This document shows positions 1-6,080 of a DNA stretch of 30,706 nt, in pieces. Positions within the stretch are counted from its first letter, which is position 1; every line of letters starts with the position of its first letter. Made by a program: the position numbers and the translations under genes. The stretch comes from an uncultured Woeseia sp. (GTDB lineage: Bacteria > Pseudomonadota > Gammaproteobacteria > Steroidobacterales > Woeseiaceae). The notes beneath the pieces were generated by a model. That model was not told the origin of the DNA and did not search any database. It saw only the letters and a list, made by a program, of their open reading frames with translations. The stretch is taken from assembly GCA_937925605.1 (NCBI GenBank), contig CALALV010000041.1:1-30706 (forward strand). Direction: 5' to 3'.

Positions 1-1
1 C

Positions 2-448
2 TGGCAGCGCGCCTGGCGGCGCACGCTGGCGATCAACCTGGAAGGCCCGGCCCACGTGTGCTGGTGCGCGGCGCGCGTGCTGCGGGCGGCGGGCGGCGGC
101 GTCATCGTCAACGTCGGCTCGCGCGGCGCGTTCCGCGGGGAGCCCGACGCGCCGGCCTACGGCGCCAGCAAGGCCGGCCTCAACGCGCTGAGCCAGTCGC
201 TCGCGGTCGCGCTCGCGCCGCACGGCATCCGGGTCGGCGTCGTCGCACCGGGTTTCGTCGAAACGGACATGGCGGCCGCACTGCTCGACGGCCCGGAGGG
301 CGACGGCATCCGCGCGCAGAGCCCGTTCGGGCGGGTCGCGCGGCCCGAGGAGGTCGCGAGCGCGGTGCTGTTCCTCGCCTCGGCCGACGCGGCGTTCGCG
401 AGCGGCGCTATCATCGACGTCAACGGCGCGTCCTACCTGAGGAGCTGA
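2..448 (+). CDS. Short-chain dehydrogenase/reductase (SDR), 5' end outside the window
   Basis: This is the C-terminal 148 residues of an NAD(P)-dependent SDR oxidoreductase; the Rossmann cofactor-binding glycine motif lies upstream of the window. The classical catalytic set is visible: an Asn in the AINLEG stretch near base 32, Ser (codon 119-121, in NVGSRG), and the YxxxK pair with Tyr at 158-160 and Lys at 170-172, a Ser-Tyr spacing of 13 residues as usual for the family. After it come the PG-containing loop (VVAPGFVETDM) and the typical C-terminal tail (FLASADAAFASGAIIDVNG) of classical FabG-like SDRs. The substrate cannot be read from the sequence. It ends two bases before the next small gene, with an SD-like GGAG overlapping its last codons, so the two are probably cotranscribed. 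Confidence 0.9.
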   Translation, partial: WQRAWRRTLAINLEGPAHVCWCAARVLRAAGGGVIVNVGSRGAFRGEPDAPAYGASKAGLNALSQSLAVALAPHGIRVGVVAPGFVETDMAAALLDGPEGDGIRAQSPFGRVARPEEVASAVLFLASADAAFASGAIIDVNGASYLRS

Positions 449-450
449 CG

Positions 451-675
451 ATGCAGGACGAAGCCAGGCGTACCCCGCTGCTGCTGCTGCCGTTCGCGTG
501 GCTGTGGCGGCTGCTCGGTTTTTTCATCGTGCTCGCCGGGCGTATCGCCTGCGCGCTGACGGGTTTCGTGCTCATGGTCGCCGGCGTGGCGCTCGCATTG
601 AGCGTCGTCGGTGCGCCGGCCGGCATCCCGCTCAGCGCGCTCGGCTTCCTGCTGCTCGTGCGCGCCCTGTTCTGA
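451..675 (+). CDS. Small two-helix membrane protein (74 aa), unknown function
   Basis: The product begins MQDEARRTPLLLLPFAWLW and is almost entirely hydrophobic, with two predicted membrane spans (about residues 20-42 and 46-73) joined by a short VGAPAGIPL turn. The ATG at 451 has GGAG at 441-444 as ribosome binding site, and only two bases separate it from the upstream SDR stop. A longer open frame in the same phase starts at 58, but that part overlaps the SDR and is out of frame with it, so the short start is preferred. The GIPL-ALGFLLLVRALF ending resembles small conserved proteobacterial membrane proteins that I recall but cannot name. Possible roles (membrane anchor or assembly partner of the next 66-aa protein) are only inferred from adjacency. 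Confidence 0.75.
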   Translation: MQDEARRTPLLLLPFAWLWRLLGFFIVLAGRIACALTGFVLMVAGVALALSVVGAPAGIPLSALGFLLLVRALF

Positions 676-685
676 GGAGGACCGC

Positions 686-886
686 TTGCAACTGACCACC
701 GTCGCCTACGGCATGCTGATCGCCGTCGGCCTGTTAGCCGTCGTCTGGTTCGCGTTCGTGCTGCCGTCGGAGCGGCGCGATCACCAGCGGCGGCTCGACA
801 TCGTGCGCAAGCGCCTCGCCGAGCGCGCGGAGCGCGCGGCGGAGGACCTGGACCATGAGCGGGAACGACCGGACGACGGGCGCTGA
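686..886 (+). CDS. Small single-span membrane protein with charged helical tail (66 aa), unknown function
   Basis: The start is a TTG at 686, chosen because a perfect GGAGG (676-680) sits five bases upstream, directly after the stop of the previous gene; the frame then opens with MQLTTVAYGMLIAVG. Residues about 7-27 form one membrane span, followed by a cytoplasm-like tail (SERRDHQRRLDIVRKRLAERAERAAEDLDHERERP) of alternating Arg/Glu charges that should be an amphipathic or coiled-coil helix. Its last 32 bases overlap the start of the GNAT gene at 855, which implies translational coupling. The architecture (short N-terminal anchor plus charged helix) recalls division- or lipid-associated small proteins, but I do not recognise the family. 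Confidence 0.65.
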   Translation: MQLTTVAYGMLIAVGLLAVVWFAFVLPSERRDHQRRLDIVRKRLAERAERAAEDLDHERERPDDGR

Positions 887-1406
887 GCCCCCGGCTGCCG
901 GGCTCGCACTGCGCGACGCGGTCGCGGCGGACCTGGCGCAGATCGCCGGGCTGCACCGGGCCGCGTTCGGCGGCGAGGCGGAGGCGCTGCTCGTGGAACG
1001 GCTGCACGCGGCCGGCGCCGCGCTGGTGTCCCGCGTGGCGGCGGGCGACGACGGCATCGCCGGGCACATCCTGTTTTCGCCGGCCGGCCTCGAAGCCGCC
1101 GACGGTCCCGCGCTTGCCGCGCTGGCGCCGATGGCCGTGCGCCCGCGCCGACAGCGGCAGGGCATCGGCTCGCGTCTCGTCGATGACGGCCTCGAACGCT
1201 GCCGCCTGCGGGGCATCGAGGCTGTCGTCGTGCTCGGGCACGCCGGCTACTACCCGCGCTTCGGCTTCCGGCCGGCCTCTGTCTTCGGGTTGTCCTGTCG
1301 CTGGGACGTGCCGGACGAGGCCTTCATGGCGCTCGAACTCGTACCCGGCGCGCTCGGCGGCGCGGGCGGGCGGGTGTGCTATCACCCGCTGTTCGCGGAG
1401 CTCTGA
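855..1406 (+). CDS. GNAT N-acetyltransferase, YhbS-like
   Basis: This 183-aa protein transfers an acetyl group from acetyl-CoA to an unknown amine. The acetyl-CoA pyrophosphate-binding motif A is intact as RQGIG at residues 101-105 (in the context MAVRPRRQRQGIGSRL), and GHAGYYPRFGFRPA at about 129-142 is the signature of the YhbS/COG3153 branch of GNAT enzymes. The C-terminal segment (AFMALELVPGAL...VCYHPLF) also fits that branch. The ATG at 855 overlaps the preceding small gene by 32 bases; starting there leaves a roughly 15-residue unstructured leader before the fold begins at LALRDAVAADLAQI. Three bases separate it from the next acetyltransferase. The two adjacent GNATs are different subfamilies, so they are not a recent duplication. 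Substrate unknown. Confidence 0.85.
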   Translation: MSGNDRTTGAEPPAAGLALRDAVAADLAQIAGLHRAAFGGEAEALLVERLHAAGAALVSRVAAGDDGIAGHILFSPAGLEAADGPALAALAPMAVRPRRQRQGIGSRLVDDGLERCRLRGIEAVVVLGHAGYYPRFGFRPASVFGLSCRWDVPDEAFMALELVPGALGGAGGRVCYHPLFAEL

Positions 1407-1409
1407 GCC

Positions 1410-1946
1410 GTGGGCGCCGGGCGTACGGTGCTGACGACCGCGCGGCTCAGGCTGCGCGAATTCTCCGAGAGCGACGCGGGCTTCATGGTCACGCTGCTGA
1501 ACGACGCCGACTTCCTGCGCTACATCGGCGACCGCGGCGTCCGCAACGAGGCCGACGCGCGCGCCTACCTGCGCGAGGGCGCCATCGCGAGCTACCGCGA
1601 ACACGGCTACGGCATGTACATGGCCGAGCGTCGCGCGGACGGCCGCGCCGTCGGCGTCTGCGGGCTCGTGCGGCGCGACGGTCTCGACGGGCCGGACCTG
1701 GGCTTCGCCCTGCTGCCGGACTGGCGCGGCGCCGGTTACGCGGACGAGGCCGCGCGCGCCGTGCTCGAGCATGCGTTCGGCGCGTTGTCGCTCAAGCGCG
1801 TACTCGCGATCGTGACGCCCGGCAACCGCGCGTCGCTCGCGCTGCTCGAGCGGCTAGGGATGCGCCCGGCCGGCCGCGTGCGCCTGCCGGGAGGCGCCGA
1901 GGACCTGCTGCTCTACGAGTGCCGCGCGGGCGAGCAGGCGGCATGA
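1410..1946 (+). CDS. GNAT N-acetyltransferase, RimJ/RimL-like
   Basis: This 178-aa protein belongs to the COG1670 branch of GNAT enzymes, which includes the ribosomal protein N-terminal acetyltransferases RimJ/RimL and many small-molecule acetylases. Visible marks are the N-terminal TTARLRLREFSESDA, the acetyl-CoA motif LLPDWRGAGYADEA at residues 101-114, and the late NRASLALLERLGMRPAGR helix-strand that closes the fold. The chosen start is GTG at 1410, three bases after the previous stop; there is no good SD, so coupling to the upstream gene is likely. Its stop overlaps the next gene's ATG (ATGA at 1943-1946). Whether it modifies a protein or a small molecule cannot be told from the sequence. 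Confidence 0.87.
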   Translation: MGAGRTVLTTARLRLREFSESDAGFMVTLLNDADFLRYIGDRGVRNEADARAYLREGAIASYREHGYGMYMAERRADGRAVGVCGLVRRDGLDGPDLGFALLPDWRGAGYADEAARAVLEHAFGALSLKRVLAIVTPGNRASLALLERLGMRPAGRVRLPGGAEDLLLYECRAGEQAA

Positions 1947-2332
1947 GCGCGCGACTCGCCGCCGACGCGGTGCTGCTCGCGCACCTGTCGTTCATCGTCT
2001 TCGTCGTCGCCGGCGGCCTGCTCGTGCTGCGCTGGCCGCGGCTCGCGATCCTGCACCTGCCGGCCGCGGCCTGGGGCGTGGCGATCGAAGCCACCGGCGG
2101 CCTGTGCCCGCTGACGACGCTCGAGAACCGGCTGCGCAGCGCGGCCGGCGAGGCCGGCTACCCGGGCGGCTTCGTGGAGCACTACCTGCTGCCGGTCGTC
2201 TACCCGGCCGGGCTCGACCGGCGCGTCCAGCTGCTGCTGGCCGGCGCCGTGCTCGCGATCAACGCCGCGATCTACGCATGGCTGCTATGGCGACGTCGCC
2301 GGGCCTTGGGGCCGCGGCCACGCAAGGGTTAA
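1943..2332 (+). CDS. DUF2784 family membrane protein
   Basis: This 129-aa inner-membrane protein matches the DUF2784 pattern: an N-terminal LAADAVLLAHLSFIVFVVAGG helix, a second hydrophobic segment around LHLPAAAWGVAIEATGGLCPLTTLENRLR, the conserved GGLCPLT-x-LE motif, and the downstream GFVEHYLLPVVYP motif, ending with a third membrane span and an Arg-rich cytoplasmic tail (WRRRRALGPRPRKG). The function of this family is not known. The ATG at 1943 overlaps the stop of the acetyltransferase by four bases, so it belongs to the same operon as the SDR and acetyltransferase genes. Its TAA stop lies inside a possible -10 element for the downstream MarC-family gene. Confidence 0.88.
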   Translation: MSARLAADAVLLAHLSFIVFVVAGGLLVLRWPRLAILHLPAAAWGVAIEATGGLCPLTTLENRLRSAAGEAGYPGGFVEHYLLPVVYPAGLDRRVQLLLAGAVLAINAAIYAWLLWRRRRALGPRPRKG

Positions 2333-2335
2333 GCT
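2306..2335 (+). promoter_or_regulatory. Possible promoter for the MarC-family gene
   Basis: TTGGGG at 2306-2311 and TAAGCT at 2330-2335 are separated by 18 bases, followed by a GC-rich TGGGCCGCG block. The hexamers match the sigma-70 consensus only partly, so this is tentative. The same 11-mer around the -10 (GTTAAGCTTGG) recurs at the lnt stop before leuS. Confidence 0.25.
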
Positions 2336-2359
2336 TGGGCCGCGCCACGCGGAGCCCGC

Positions 2360-3004
2360 ATGCTCGAAACCGCCATCGTTGCTTTCGCGACCTTCTTCGC
2401 CACGATCGGGCCGCCCGACGTGGCGGCGATGTTCGCTGCCCTGACGCACAACGCGCAGCCGCGCGAGCGGCGGCGCATTGCGCTGCGCGGCACGCTGATC
2501 GCGACGATCATCCTCGTGTTTTTCGCGATCGCGGGCGAACTCCTGCTAGACACGCTCGGCATCTCGTTGCCGGCGCTGCGCATCGCCGGCGGCATCCTGC
2601 TGCTGCTGATCGGCATCGAGATGGTGTTCGCGCGGACCTCGGGCGGCACCTCGACGACGCCCGAGGAGACCGAGGAGGCGAGCCTCAAGCAGGACATCAC
2701 GGTGTTCCCGCTGGCGACGCCGCTGATCGCGGGTCCGGGCGCGATGGGCGCGTCGATTCTGCTGATGGCCGAGGTCAGCGGCAATTTCCTGCTGCAGGGC
2801 GTCGTGCTCGTGTCACTGCTGCTGGTGCTCCTGATCACGCTGGCCGGCATGCTGCTCGCGACCCCGCTGCAGCGGCTGCTCGGGGTCACCGGCATGCAGG
2901 TCATCATGCGCGTGCTGGGCGTGCTGCTGACCGGTCTCGCCGTGCAGTTCATACTCGACGGCCTCGCGCAGAGCGGGCTGTTCCAGGCGGCCGGCGCGGG
3001 ATGA
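2360..3004 (+). CDS. MarC family integral membrane protein
   Basis: This 214-aa protein is an UPF0056/MarC-family membrane protein. About six membrane spans can be seen: residues 4-26, 42-62, 70-88, 118-138, 141-165 and 180-205. Family hallmarks are the early FFATIGPPDVAAMF (usually NPxG..P in relatives), the ERRRIALRGTLIATIIL stretch, the IAGGILLLLIGIEM helix, and the PLATPLIAGPGAM motif in the middle. MarC was once linked to multiple antibiotic resistance in E. coli, a role later withdrawn; no transport substrate is established. The ATG at 2360 lies 27 bases after the DUF2784 stop, with GGAG-like sequence just upstream. Confidence 0.9.
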   Translation: MLETAIVAFATFFATIGPPDVAAMFAALTHNAQPRERRRIALRGTLIATIILVFFAIAGELLLDTLGISLPALRIAGGILLLLIGIEMVFARTSGGTSTTPEETEEASLKQDITVFPLATPLIAGPGAMGASILLMAEVSGNFLLQGVVLVSLLLVLLITLAGMLLATPLQRLLGVTGMQVIMRVLGVLLTGLAVQFILDGLAQSGLFQAAGAG

Positions 3005-3017
3005 CCGCGGGATCGAC

Positions 3018-3356
3018 ATGGGCGACCTGAGCTGGAAGGAATTCGAGCGCGTGGAACTCCGCGTCGGCACGATCGTTGCCGCGGAGCCCTTCCCCGAGGC
3101 GCGCAAGCCGGCCTACAAGCTGACCGTCGACTTCGGGCCGGCGCTCGGCACGCGGCGTTCCTCGGCGCAGATTACCGACCTCTACGCCGCGGACGAGCTG
3201 GTCGGCAAGCAGGTGCTCGGCGTCGTCAATTTCCCGCCGAAACAGATCGGGCCGTTCATGTCCGAGTGCCTCGTGACCGGGCTCGTGCAGGACGACGGCA
3301 GCGTCGTGCTCGCCGTACCGGACCGCCCCTGCGCGAACGGGCTGCGCCTGGCATGA
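3018..3356 (+). CDS. csaA: CsaA-like tRNA-binding domain protein
   Basis: This 112-aa protein is a stand-alone EMAP-II/tRNA-binding OB-fold of the CsaA type. The family pattern is plain: FERVELRVGTIVAAEPFPEARKPAYKL, then DFGPALGTRRSSAQIT, then LVGKQVLGVVNFPPKQIGPFMSECLVTG, and the C-terminal PDRPCANGLRLA. Length is normal (about 110 residues). CsaA of Bacillus was described as a secretion-related chaperone, but the fold binds tRNA-like RNA, and the role in proteobacteria is unclear. It follows the MarC-family gene by 13 bases and precedes the cupin gene by nine, so it is probably cotranscribed with both. The start is the ATG at 3018; no competing upstream start leaves a better N-terminus. Confidence 0.9.
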   Translation: MGDLSWKEFERVELRVGTIVAAEPFPEARKPAYKLTVDFGPALGTRRSSAQITDLYAADELVGKQVLGVVNFPPKQIGPFMSECLVTGLVQDDGSVVLAVPDRPCANGLRLA

Positions 3357-3365
3357 GGAAGCGCC

Positions 3366-3767
3366 ATGAGTGAGTCGCCGGCCAACCTGGCCACGACCTT
3401 TGTCGTGACGACGCCCGAACAGCGAGCGATCCCGGTGCCCGTGACGCCGTCGATCTATGCCGAGCTCGACAAACTCTTCGCGGGTTTCGCCGGGCACAGC
3501 CTCGTGGCGATGCACCGTTTCGACAGCGACTGGCCGACCTGGGAACGGCATCCGCACGGCGAGGAAATCGTCTGCCTGCTGTCCGGTCGCGCGACGCTGC
3601 ACCTGCGCGAAGCCGGCGGCGAACGCCGCGCCGAGCTGGCAGGGCCGGGTGACTTCGTCATCGTGCCTCGCGCTACCTGGCACACCGCCCGGGTGGCCGA
3701 GCCGACGACGATGCTGTTCGTGACGCCGGGCGAAGGCACGGAAAACCGGGAACGGCCGACGGACTGA
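3366..3767 (+). CDS. Cupin-domain protein
   Basis: This 133-aa protein is a single-domain cupin. The metal-binding motif 1 appears as WERHPHGEEIVCLLSGRATLHL with His62, His64 and Glu66/67, and motif 2 as GPGDFVIVPRATWHTARV with His106, so a mononuclear metal site looks intact. Such small cupins include dioxygenases, isomerases and ligand-binding proteins; the substrate cannot be deduced. The ATG at 3366 has GAGGAAG at 3355-3361 as ribosome binding site. It lies nine bases after csaA and 13 before the OsmC-family gene. Confidence 0.85.
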   Translation: MSESPANLATTFVVTTPEQRAIPVPVTPSIYAELDKLFAGFAGHSLVAMHRFDSDWPTWERHPHGEEIVCLLSGRATLHLREAGGERRAELAGPGDFVIVPRATWHTARVAEPTTMLFVTPGEGTENRERPTD

Positions 3768-3780
3768 GGATTTCGGGGAG

Positions 3781-4242
3781 ATGGGCCGCTACACCGCGAC
3801 GATCCGCTGGCAGCGCGGCGAGCTGCCGTTCGAGAGCGAGCGCTACAGCCGCGCGCACGAGTGGCAGTTCGACGGGGGCCTCCGCGTGCCGGCCTCTGCC
3901 TCGCCGCAGATCGTGCCGGAGCCCTGCTCAGTCGCGGCCAACGTCGATCCCGAGGAGGCGTTCGTCGCCGCGCTGTCGAGCTGCCACATGCTGTTCTTCC
4001 TGTCGCTCGCGGCGGCCGCCGGCATCGTCGTCGACGAGTACGTCGACGAAGCGGACGGCGTCATGCGCAGGGACGAGGCCGGCCGCACGGCGATCACGCG
4101 CGTGACGTTGAGGCCGCGCTGCCGCTTCCCGGGGGGTGAGCCGGCGCGCGAGCAGCTCGAAGCGCTGCACGAGCGTGCCCACGAGCAGTGCTTCATCGCG
4201 AACTCCGTGCGCACGGAGGTGCGGGTCGAGCTCGGCGACTGA
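3781..4242 (+). CDS. OsmC/Ohr family protein (predicted peroxide-handling)
   Basis: This 153-aa protein has the OsmC fold with both redox cysteines: Cys68 in AALSSCHMLFFLS and Cys137 in AHEQCFIANSV. In characterised relatives (OsmC, Ohr, YhfA-type) this pair reduces organic hydroperoxides with dihydrolipoamide-dependent recycling, and Cys positions here match that arrangement. The N-terminal segment GRYTATIRWQRGELPFESERYSRAHEWQFDGG is typical of the OsmC subfamily that carries a short beta-meander before the core. The ATG at 3781 is preceded by GGGGAG at 3775-3780, very close to the start. It is the last gene of the first forward cluster; upp follows after 71 bases. Confidence 0.88.
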   Translation: MGRYTATIRWQRGELPFESERYSRAHEWQFDGGLRVPASASPQIVPEPCSVAANVDPEEAFVAALSSCHMLFFLSLAAAAGIVVDEYVDEADGVMRRDEAGRTAITRVTLRPRCRFPGGEPAREQLEALHERAHEQCFIANSVRTEVRVELGD

Positions 4243-4265
4243 AGCGCCGGAAGCCGGCCCGCGGG

Positions 4266-4271
4266 TATACT
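4266..4271 (+). promoter_or_regulatory. Candidate -10 element for upp
   Basis: TATACT stands alone in a GC-rich 71-base gap, 43 bases before the upp start and followed by CGTGCCGGC. No convincing -35 hexamer lies 16-18 bases upstream, so the promoter call rests mainly on the -10. Confidence 0.4.
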
Positions 4272-4313
4272 CGTGCCGGCGCAAGAACAACGATCTGCCG
4301 GGGAGGCAGCCGC

Positions 4314-4934
4314 ATGCACGAAGAAGTCAGGCACCCGCTGGTGCAACACAAGCTGGCATTGATCCGCGATGCCGAAACCGGGCACAAGAAGTTTCGCGAG
4401 CTCGCCACCGAGATCACGATGTTCCTGTGCTACCAGGCGCTGAAGGAGGTCCGGGTCGAGGACATCGACGTCAAGACGCCGGTCGGCACCGCGCGCGGTC
4501 ATCGCATCGCGGAGGACCTCGTCGTCGTGCCGATCCTGCGCGCCGGCGTCGGCATGCTCGAAGGCCTGCTGGACCTCGCGCCGACAGCGCGGGTCGGTTT
4601 CATCGGCATGTACCGGGACCCGAAGACCAAGCAGCCGGTGAGCTATTACAAGCGGCTGCCGACGGAGACGCCCGACGCGCTCTGTCTCGTGATCGACCCG
4701 ATGCTCGCGACCGGCGGCTCCGCGGCGGCGGCCATCAGCGAGCTGAAGGAAGCCGGCGCGAAGCGGATCGCGATGATCTGCATCGTGACCTGTCCCGAGG
4801 GGCTGGCTGCGCTGGCCGAGGCGCACCCGGACGTCAAGGTGTACACGGCGAGCGTCGACTCGCACCTCGACGAGCGCAAGTACATCGTGCCGGGCCTCGG
4901 CGACGCCGGCGACCGCCTGTTCGGGACCAGCTGA
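4314..4934 (+). CDS. upp: Uracil phosphoribosyltransferase
   Basis: This 206-aa enzyme condenses uracil with PRPP to make UMP in the pyrimidine salvage pathway, in the cytoplasm. The PRPP-binding loop is intact as DPMLATGGS at residues 128-136, the flexible-loop region MYRDPKTKQPVSYYKRLP is present at about 99-116, and the uracil-binding tail YIVPGLGDAGDRLFGT closes the protein, all as in E. coli Upp (208 residues). The ATG at 4314 is chosen over an in-frame codon at 4188 because it has a GGGAGG ribosome binding site (4301-4306) and gives the conserved N-terminus MHEEVRHPLVQHKL. A candidate -10 lies at 4266. No uraA permease gene follows, unlike in E. coli. Confidence 0.97.
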   Translation: MHEEVRHPLVQHKLALIRDAETGHKKFRELATEITMFLCYQALKEVRVEDIDVKTPVGTARGHRIAEDLVVVPILRAGVGMLEGLLDLAPTARVGFIGMYRDPKTKQPVSYYKRLPTETPDALCLVIDPMLATGGSAAAAISELKEAGAKRIAMICIVTCPEGLAALAEAHPDVKVYTASVDSHLDERKYIVPGLGDAGDRLFGTS

Positions 4935-4966
4935 CAGCGGGGCAGAGGGGCAGAGGGGCAGAGGGG
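4935..4966 (+). repeat. Four-copy 8-bp tandem repeat containing ribosome binding sites
   Basis: Three perfect copies of CAGAGGGG (4943-4966) follow one imperfect copy CAGCGGGG (4935-4942). The array starts right after the upp stop codon and ends one base before the ATG of the DUF1801 gene at 4968. Each perfect copy holds an SD-like GAGGGG; the one at 4953-4958 is at the best distance (nine bases) from the start. Confidence 0.9.
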
Positions 4967-4967
4967 C

Positions 4968-5384
4968 ATGGCCGACCTGAAGACGAAAAAAACCGGCAAG
5001 AGCGTGACGGCGTTCCTGAACGGCATCGAGGATGCCGGGCGGCGCGCGGACTGCAAGGCGGTCGCGAAGATGATGCGCGAGGCGACCGGCGCGAAGGCCG
5101 AGATGTGGGGGCCGGCGATCGTCGGCTTCGGGCGCTACGACTACCGCTACGAATCCGGCCGCGAGGGCAGCTGGTTCCTGACCGGCTTCTCGCCGCGCAA
5201 GCAGGCGCTGACGCTGTACATCATGCCGGGTTTCAAGCGCTACGACGCGCTCATGAAAAAACTCGGCAAGCACAAGACCGGCAAGTCCTGCCTGTACGTG
5301 AAGTCGCTCGACGACGTCGACCGCGACGTGCTGCGGACGCTGATCGACGAATCGGTCGCGGAGATGCGCCGCCGGCACGGCTGA
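4968..5384 (+). CDS. DUF1801 domain protein
   Basis: This 138-aa protein matches the DUF1801/YdhG-like fold: KSVTAFLNGIEDAGRRADCKAVAKMMREATG, then the conserved AEMWGPAIVGFGRYDYRY, then the aromatic GSWFLTGFSPRKQALTLYIMPGF stretch and the LGKHKTGKSCLYVKSLDDVD block, ending with VLRTLIDESVAEMRRR. The biochemical role of this family is not established. Translation starts at ATG 4968, just one base after an 8-bp tandem repeat that supplies several ribosome binding sites. It lies 33 bases after upp and may be cotranscribed with it. The Lys-rich N-terminus (ADLKTKKTGK) is usual for relatives. Confidence 0.88.
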   Translation: MADLKTKKTGKSVTAFLNGIEDAGRRADCKAVAKMMREATGAKAEMWGPAIVGFGRYDYRYESGREGSWFLTGFSPRKQALTLYIMPGFKRYDALMKKLGKHKTGKSCLYVKSLDDVDRDVLRTLIDESVAEMRRRHG

Positions 5385-5584
5385 GCGGGCCGGCGAGCCG
5401 GATCGTGCACGATCCGGCCGGGCGCCGGTGCGGACGCGGCGGACGGTCGCGGCGCCGGATGACAGCGTTGTCCGCGATCCGGCTTGCCGACCCGGGCGTC
5501 GGAAAAACGACCAGGGTGGACTGCCCGGTACGCCGGCCCCGGAATTTCTCACGCCAAATCAAGCGCCTGTGGCGAAGTATTTAG
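5385..5584. other. Non-coding region between the DUF1801 gene and the cold-shock promoter
   Basis: No supported gene lies here; open frames crossing it lack family signatures and ribosome binding sites. It holds a 22-bp perfect palindrome near its left end (5397-5418) and becomes clearly AT-richer from about 5545, with a CAAATCAAG / AAGTATTTA stretch just upstream of the cold-shock promoter that could act as an UP-like element. Confidence 0.6.
5397..5418. repeat. 22-bp perfect palindrome
   Basis: The half-site GCCGGATCGTG is followed immediately by its exact reverse complement, with no spacer. It begins 13 bases after the DUF1801 stop. There is no T-run after it, so it is not a classical intrinsic terminator; it may be a transcript-end hairpin or a dimeric protein binding site. 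Confidence 0.85.
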
Positions 5585-5612
5585 TTGCGAATTCGCGCGA
5601 CTGGCGTAGACT
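5585..5612 (+). promoter_or_regulatory. Sigma-70 type promoter of the cold-shock gene
   Basis: TTGCGA (5585-5590) and TAGACT (5607-5612) are separated by 16 bases, in an AT-rich pocket. Transcription would start near 5619, giving a leader of about 143 bases before the cold-shock ATG, which is the length class known for cspA-type leaders. The -35 overlaps a short palindrome GCGAATTCGC (5587-5596). Confidence 0.6.
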
Positions 5613-5627
5613 ACGGGCATCTTCGAA

Positions 5628-5644
5628 CGGGCGGACCCCGCCCG
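5628..5644 (+). promoter_or_regulatory. Hairpin at the start of the cold-shock leader
   Basis: CGGGCGG (5628-5634) and CCGCCCG (5638-5644) pair perfectly around a three-base loop, within about ten bases of the predicted transcription start. A 5'-proximal stem of this kind could stabilise the transcript or take part in temperature-dependent leader folding; the second role is inference. Confidence 0.5.
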
Positions 5645-5761
5645 CGGCAACGCGGTCAGAGTCGTGCGATTGTTCGGAGTGTTCATTGCCGGCATCGTGC
5701 CGGTGTTCATCAAGCCGGTCCGTTGCACTGGACTGGCAGCAGCAAGAGTTAAAAGAACGAT

Positions 5762-5971
5762 ATGTCAGAGCAAGTCGAAGGTACCGTCAAGTGGTTCAAT
5801 GACGAGAAGGGTTTCGGTTTCATTGAGCGCGAAGGCGGCAAGGACGTTTTTGTGCACTACAGCGCGATCAACGGCGATGGCCGTCGCACGCTGCACGAGG
5901 GTCAGCGCGTTTCGATGCAGGTGACCCAGGGCCAGAAAGGCCCGCAGGCCGAAAACGTAACGCCGATCTGA
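5762..5971 (+). CDS. Cold-shock protein, CspA family
   Basis: This 69-aa cold-shock-domain protein is a five-stranded OB-fold RNA chaperone. Both nucleic-acid-binding motifs are intact: RNP1 as KGFGFI (residues 16-21) and RNP2 as VFVHYSA (29-35), with the N-terminal GTVKWFND and the C-terminal GPQAENVTPI normal for the family. The start ATG at 5762 is preceded by a purine-rich, AT-rich stretch (AAGAGTTAAAAGAACGAT) with only a weak SD. A leader of about 143 bases and a strong terminator at 6081 make it a self-contained transcription unit. Whether it is cold-inducible or constitutive (CspC/CspE-like) cannot be told from the protein; the long leader favours post-transcriptional control. Confidence 0.96.
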   Translation: MSEQVEGTVKWFNDEKGFGFIEREGGKDVFVHYSAINGDGRRTLHEGQRVSMQVTQGQKGPQAENVTPI

Positions 5972-6080
5972 GCCCGTCTGCCCGGCAGCGCCGGGCAACG
6001 AGCCGGAAACGGCCGTACTGGCACTGACGATCGTCCGGCCCCGGTTCCCGGGGCAACAGAAAACGCAGTGCTGAAAAACA

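Noticed and set aside
420..1772. Reverse open frame opposite the small membrane genes and acetyltransferases
   Set aside because: Shadow frame of GC-rich coding DNA; forward genes have motifs and ribosome binding sites.
3843..5552. Long reverse open frame across the OsmC, upp and DUF1801 genes
   Set aside because: It spans three well-supported forward genes and their gaps; Arg/Ala-rich, no domain.
5428..5802. Open frame crossing the cold-shock promoter and leader
   Set aside because: No family motif or ribosome binding site, and it covers the promoter, leader hairpin and cold-shock start in another frame.
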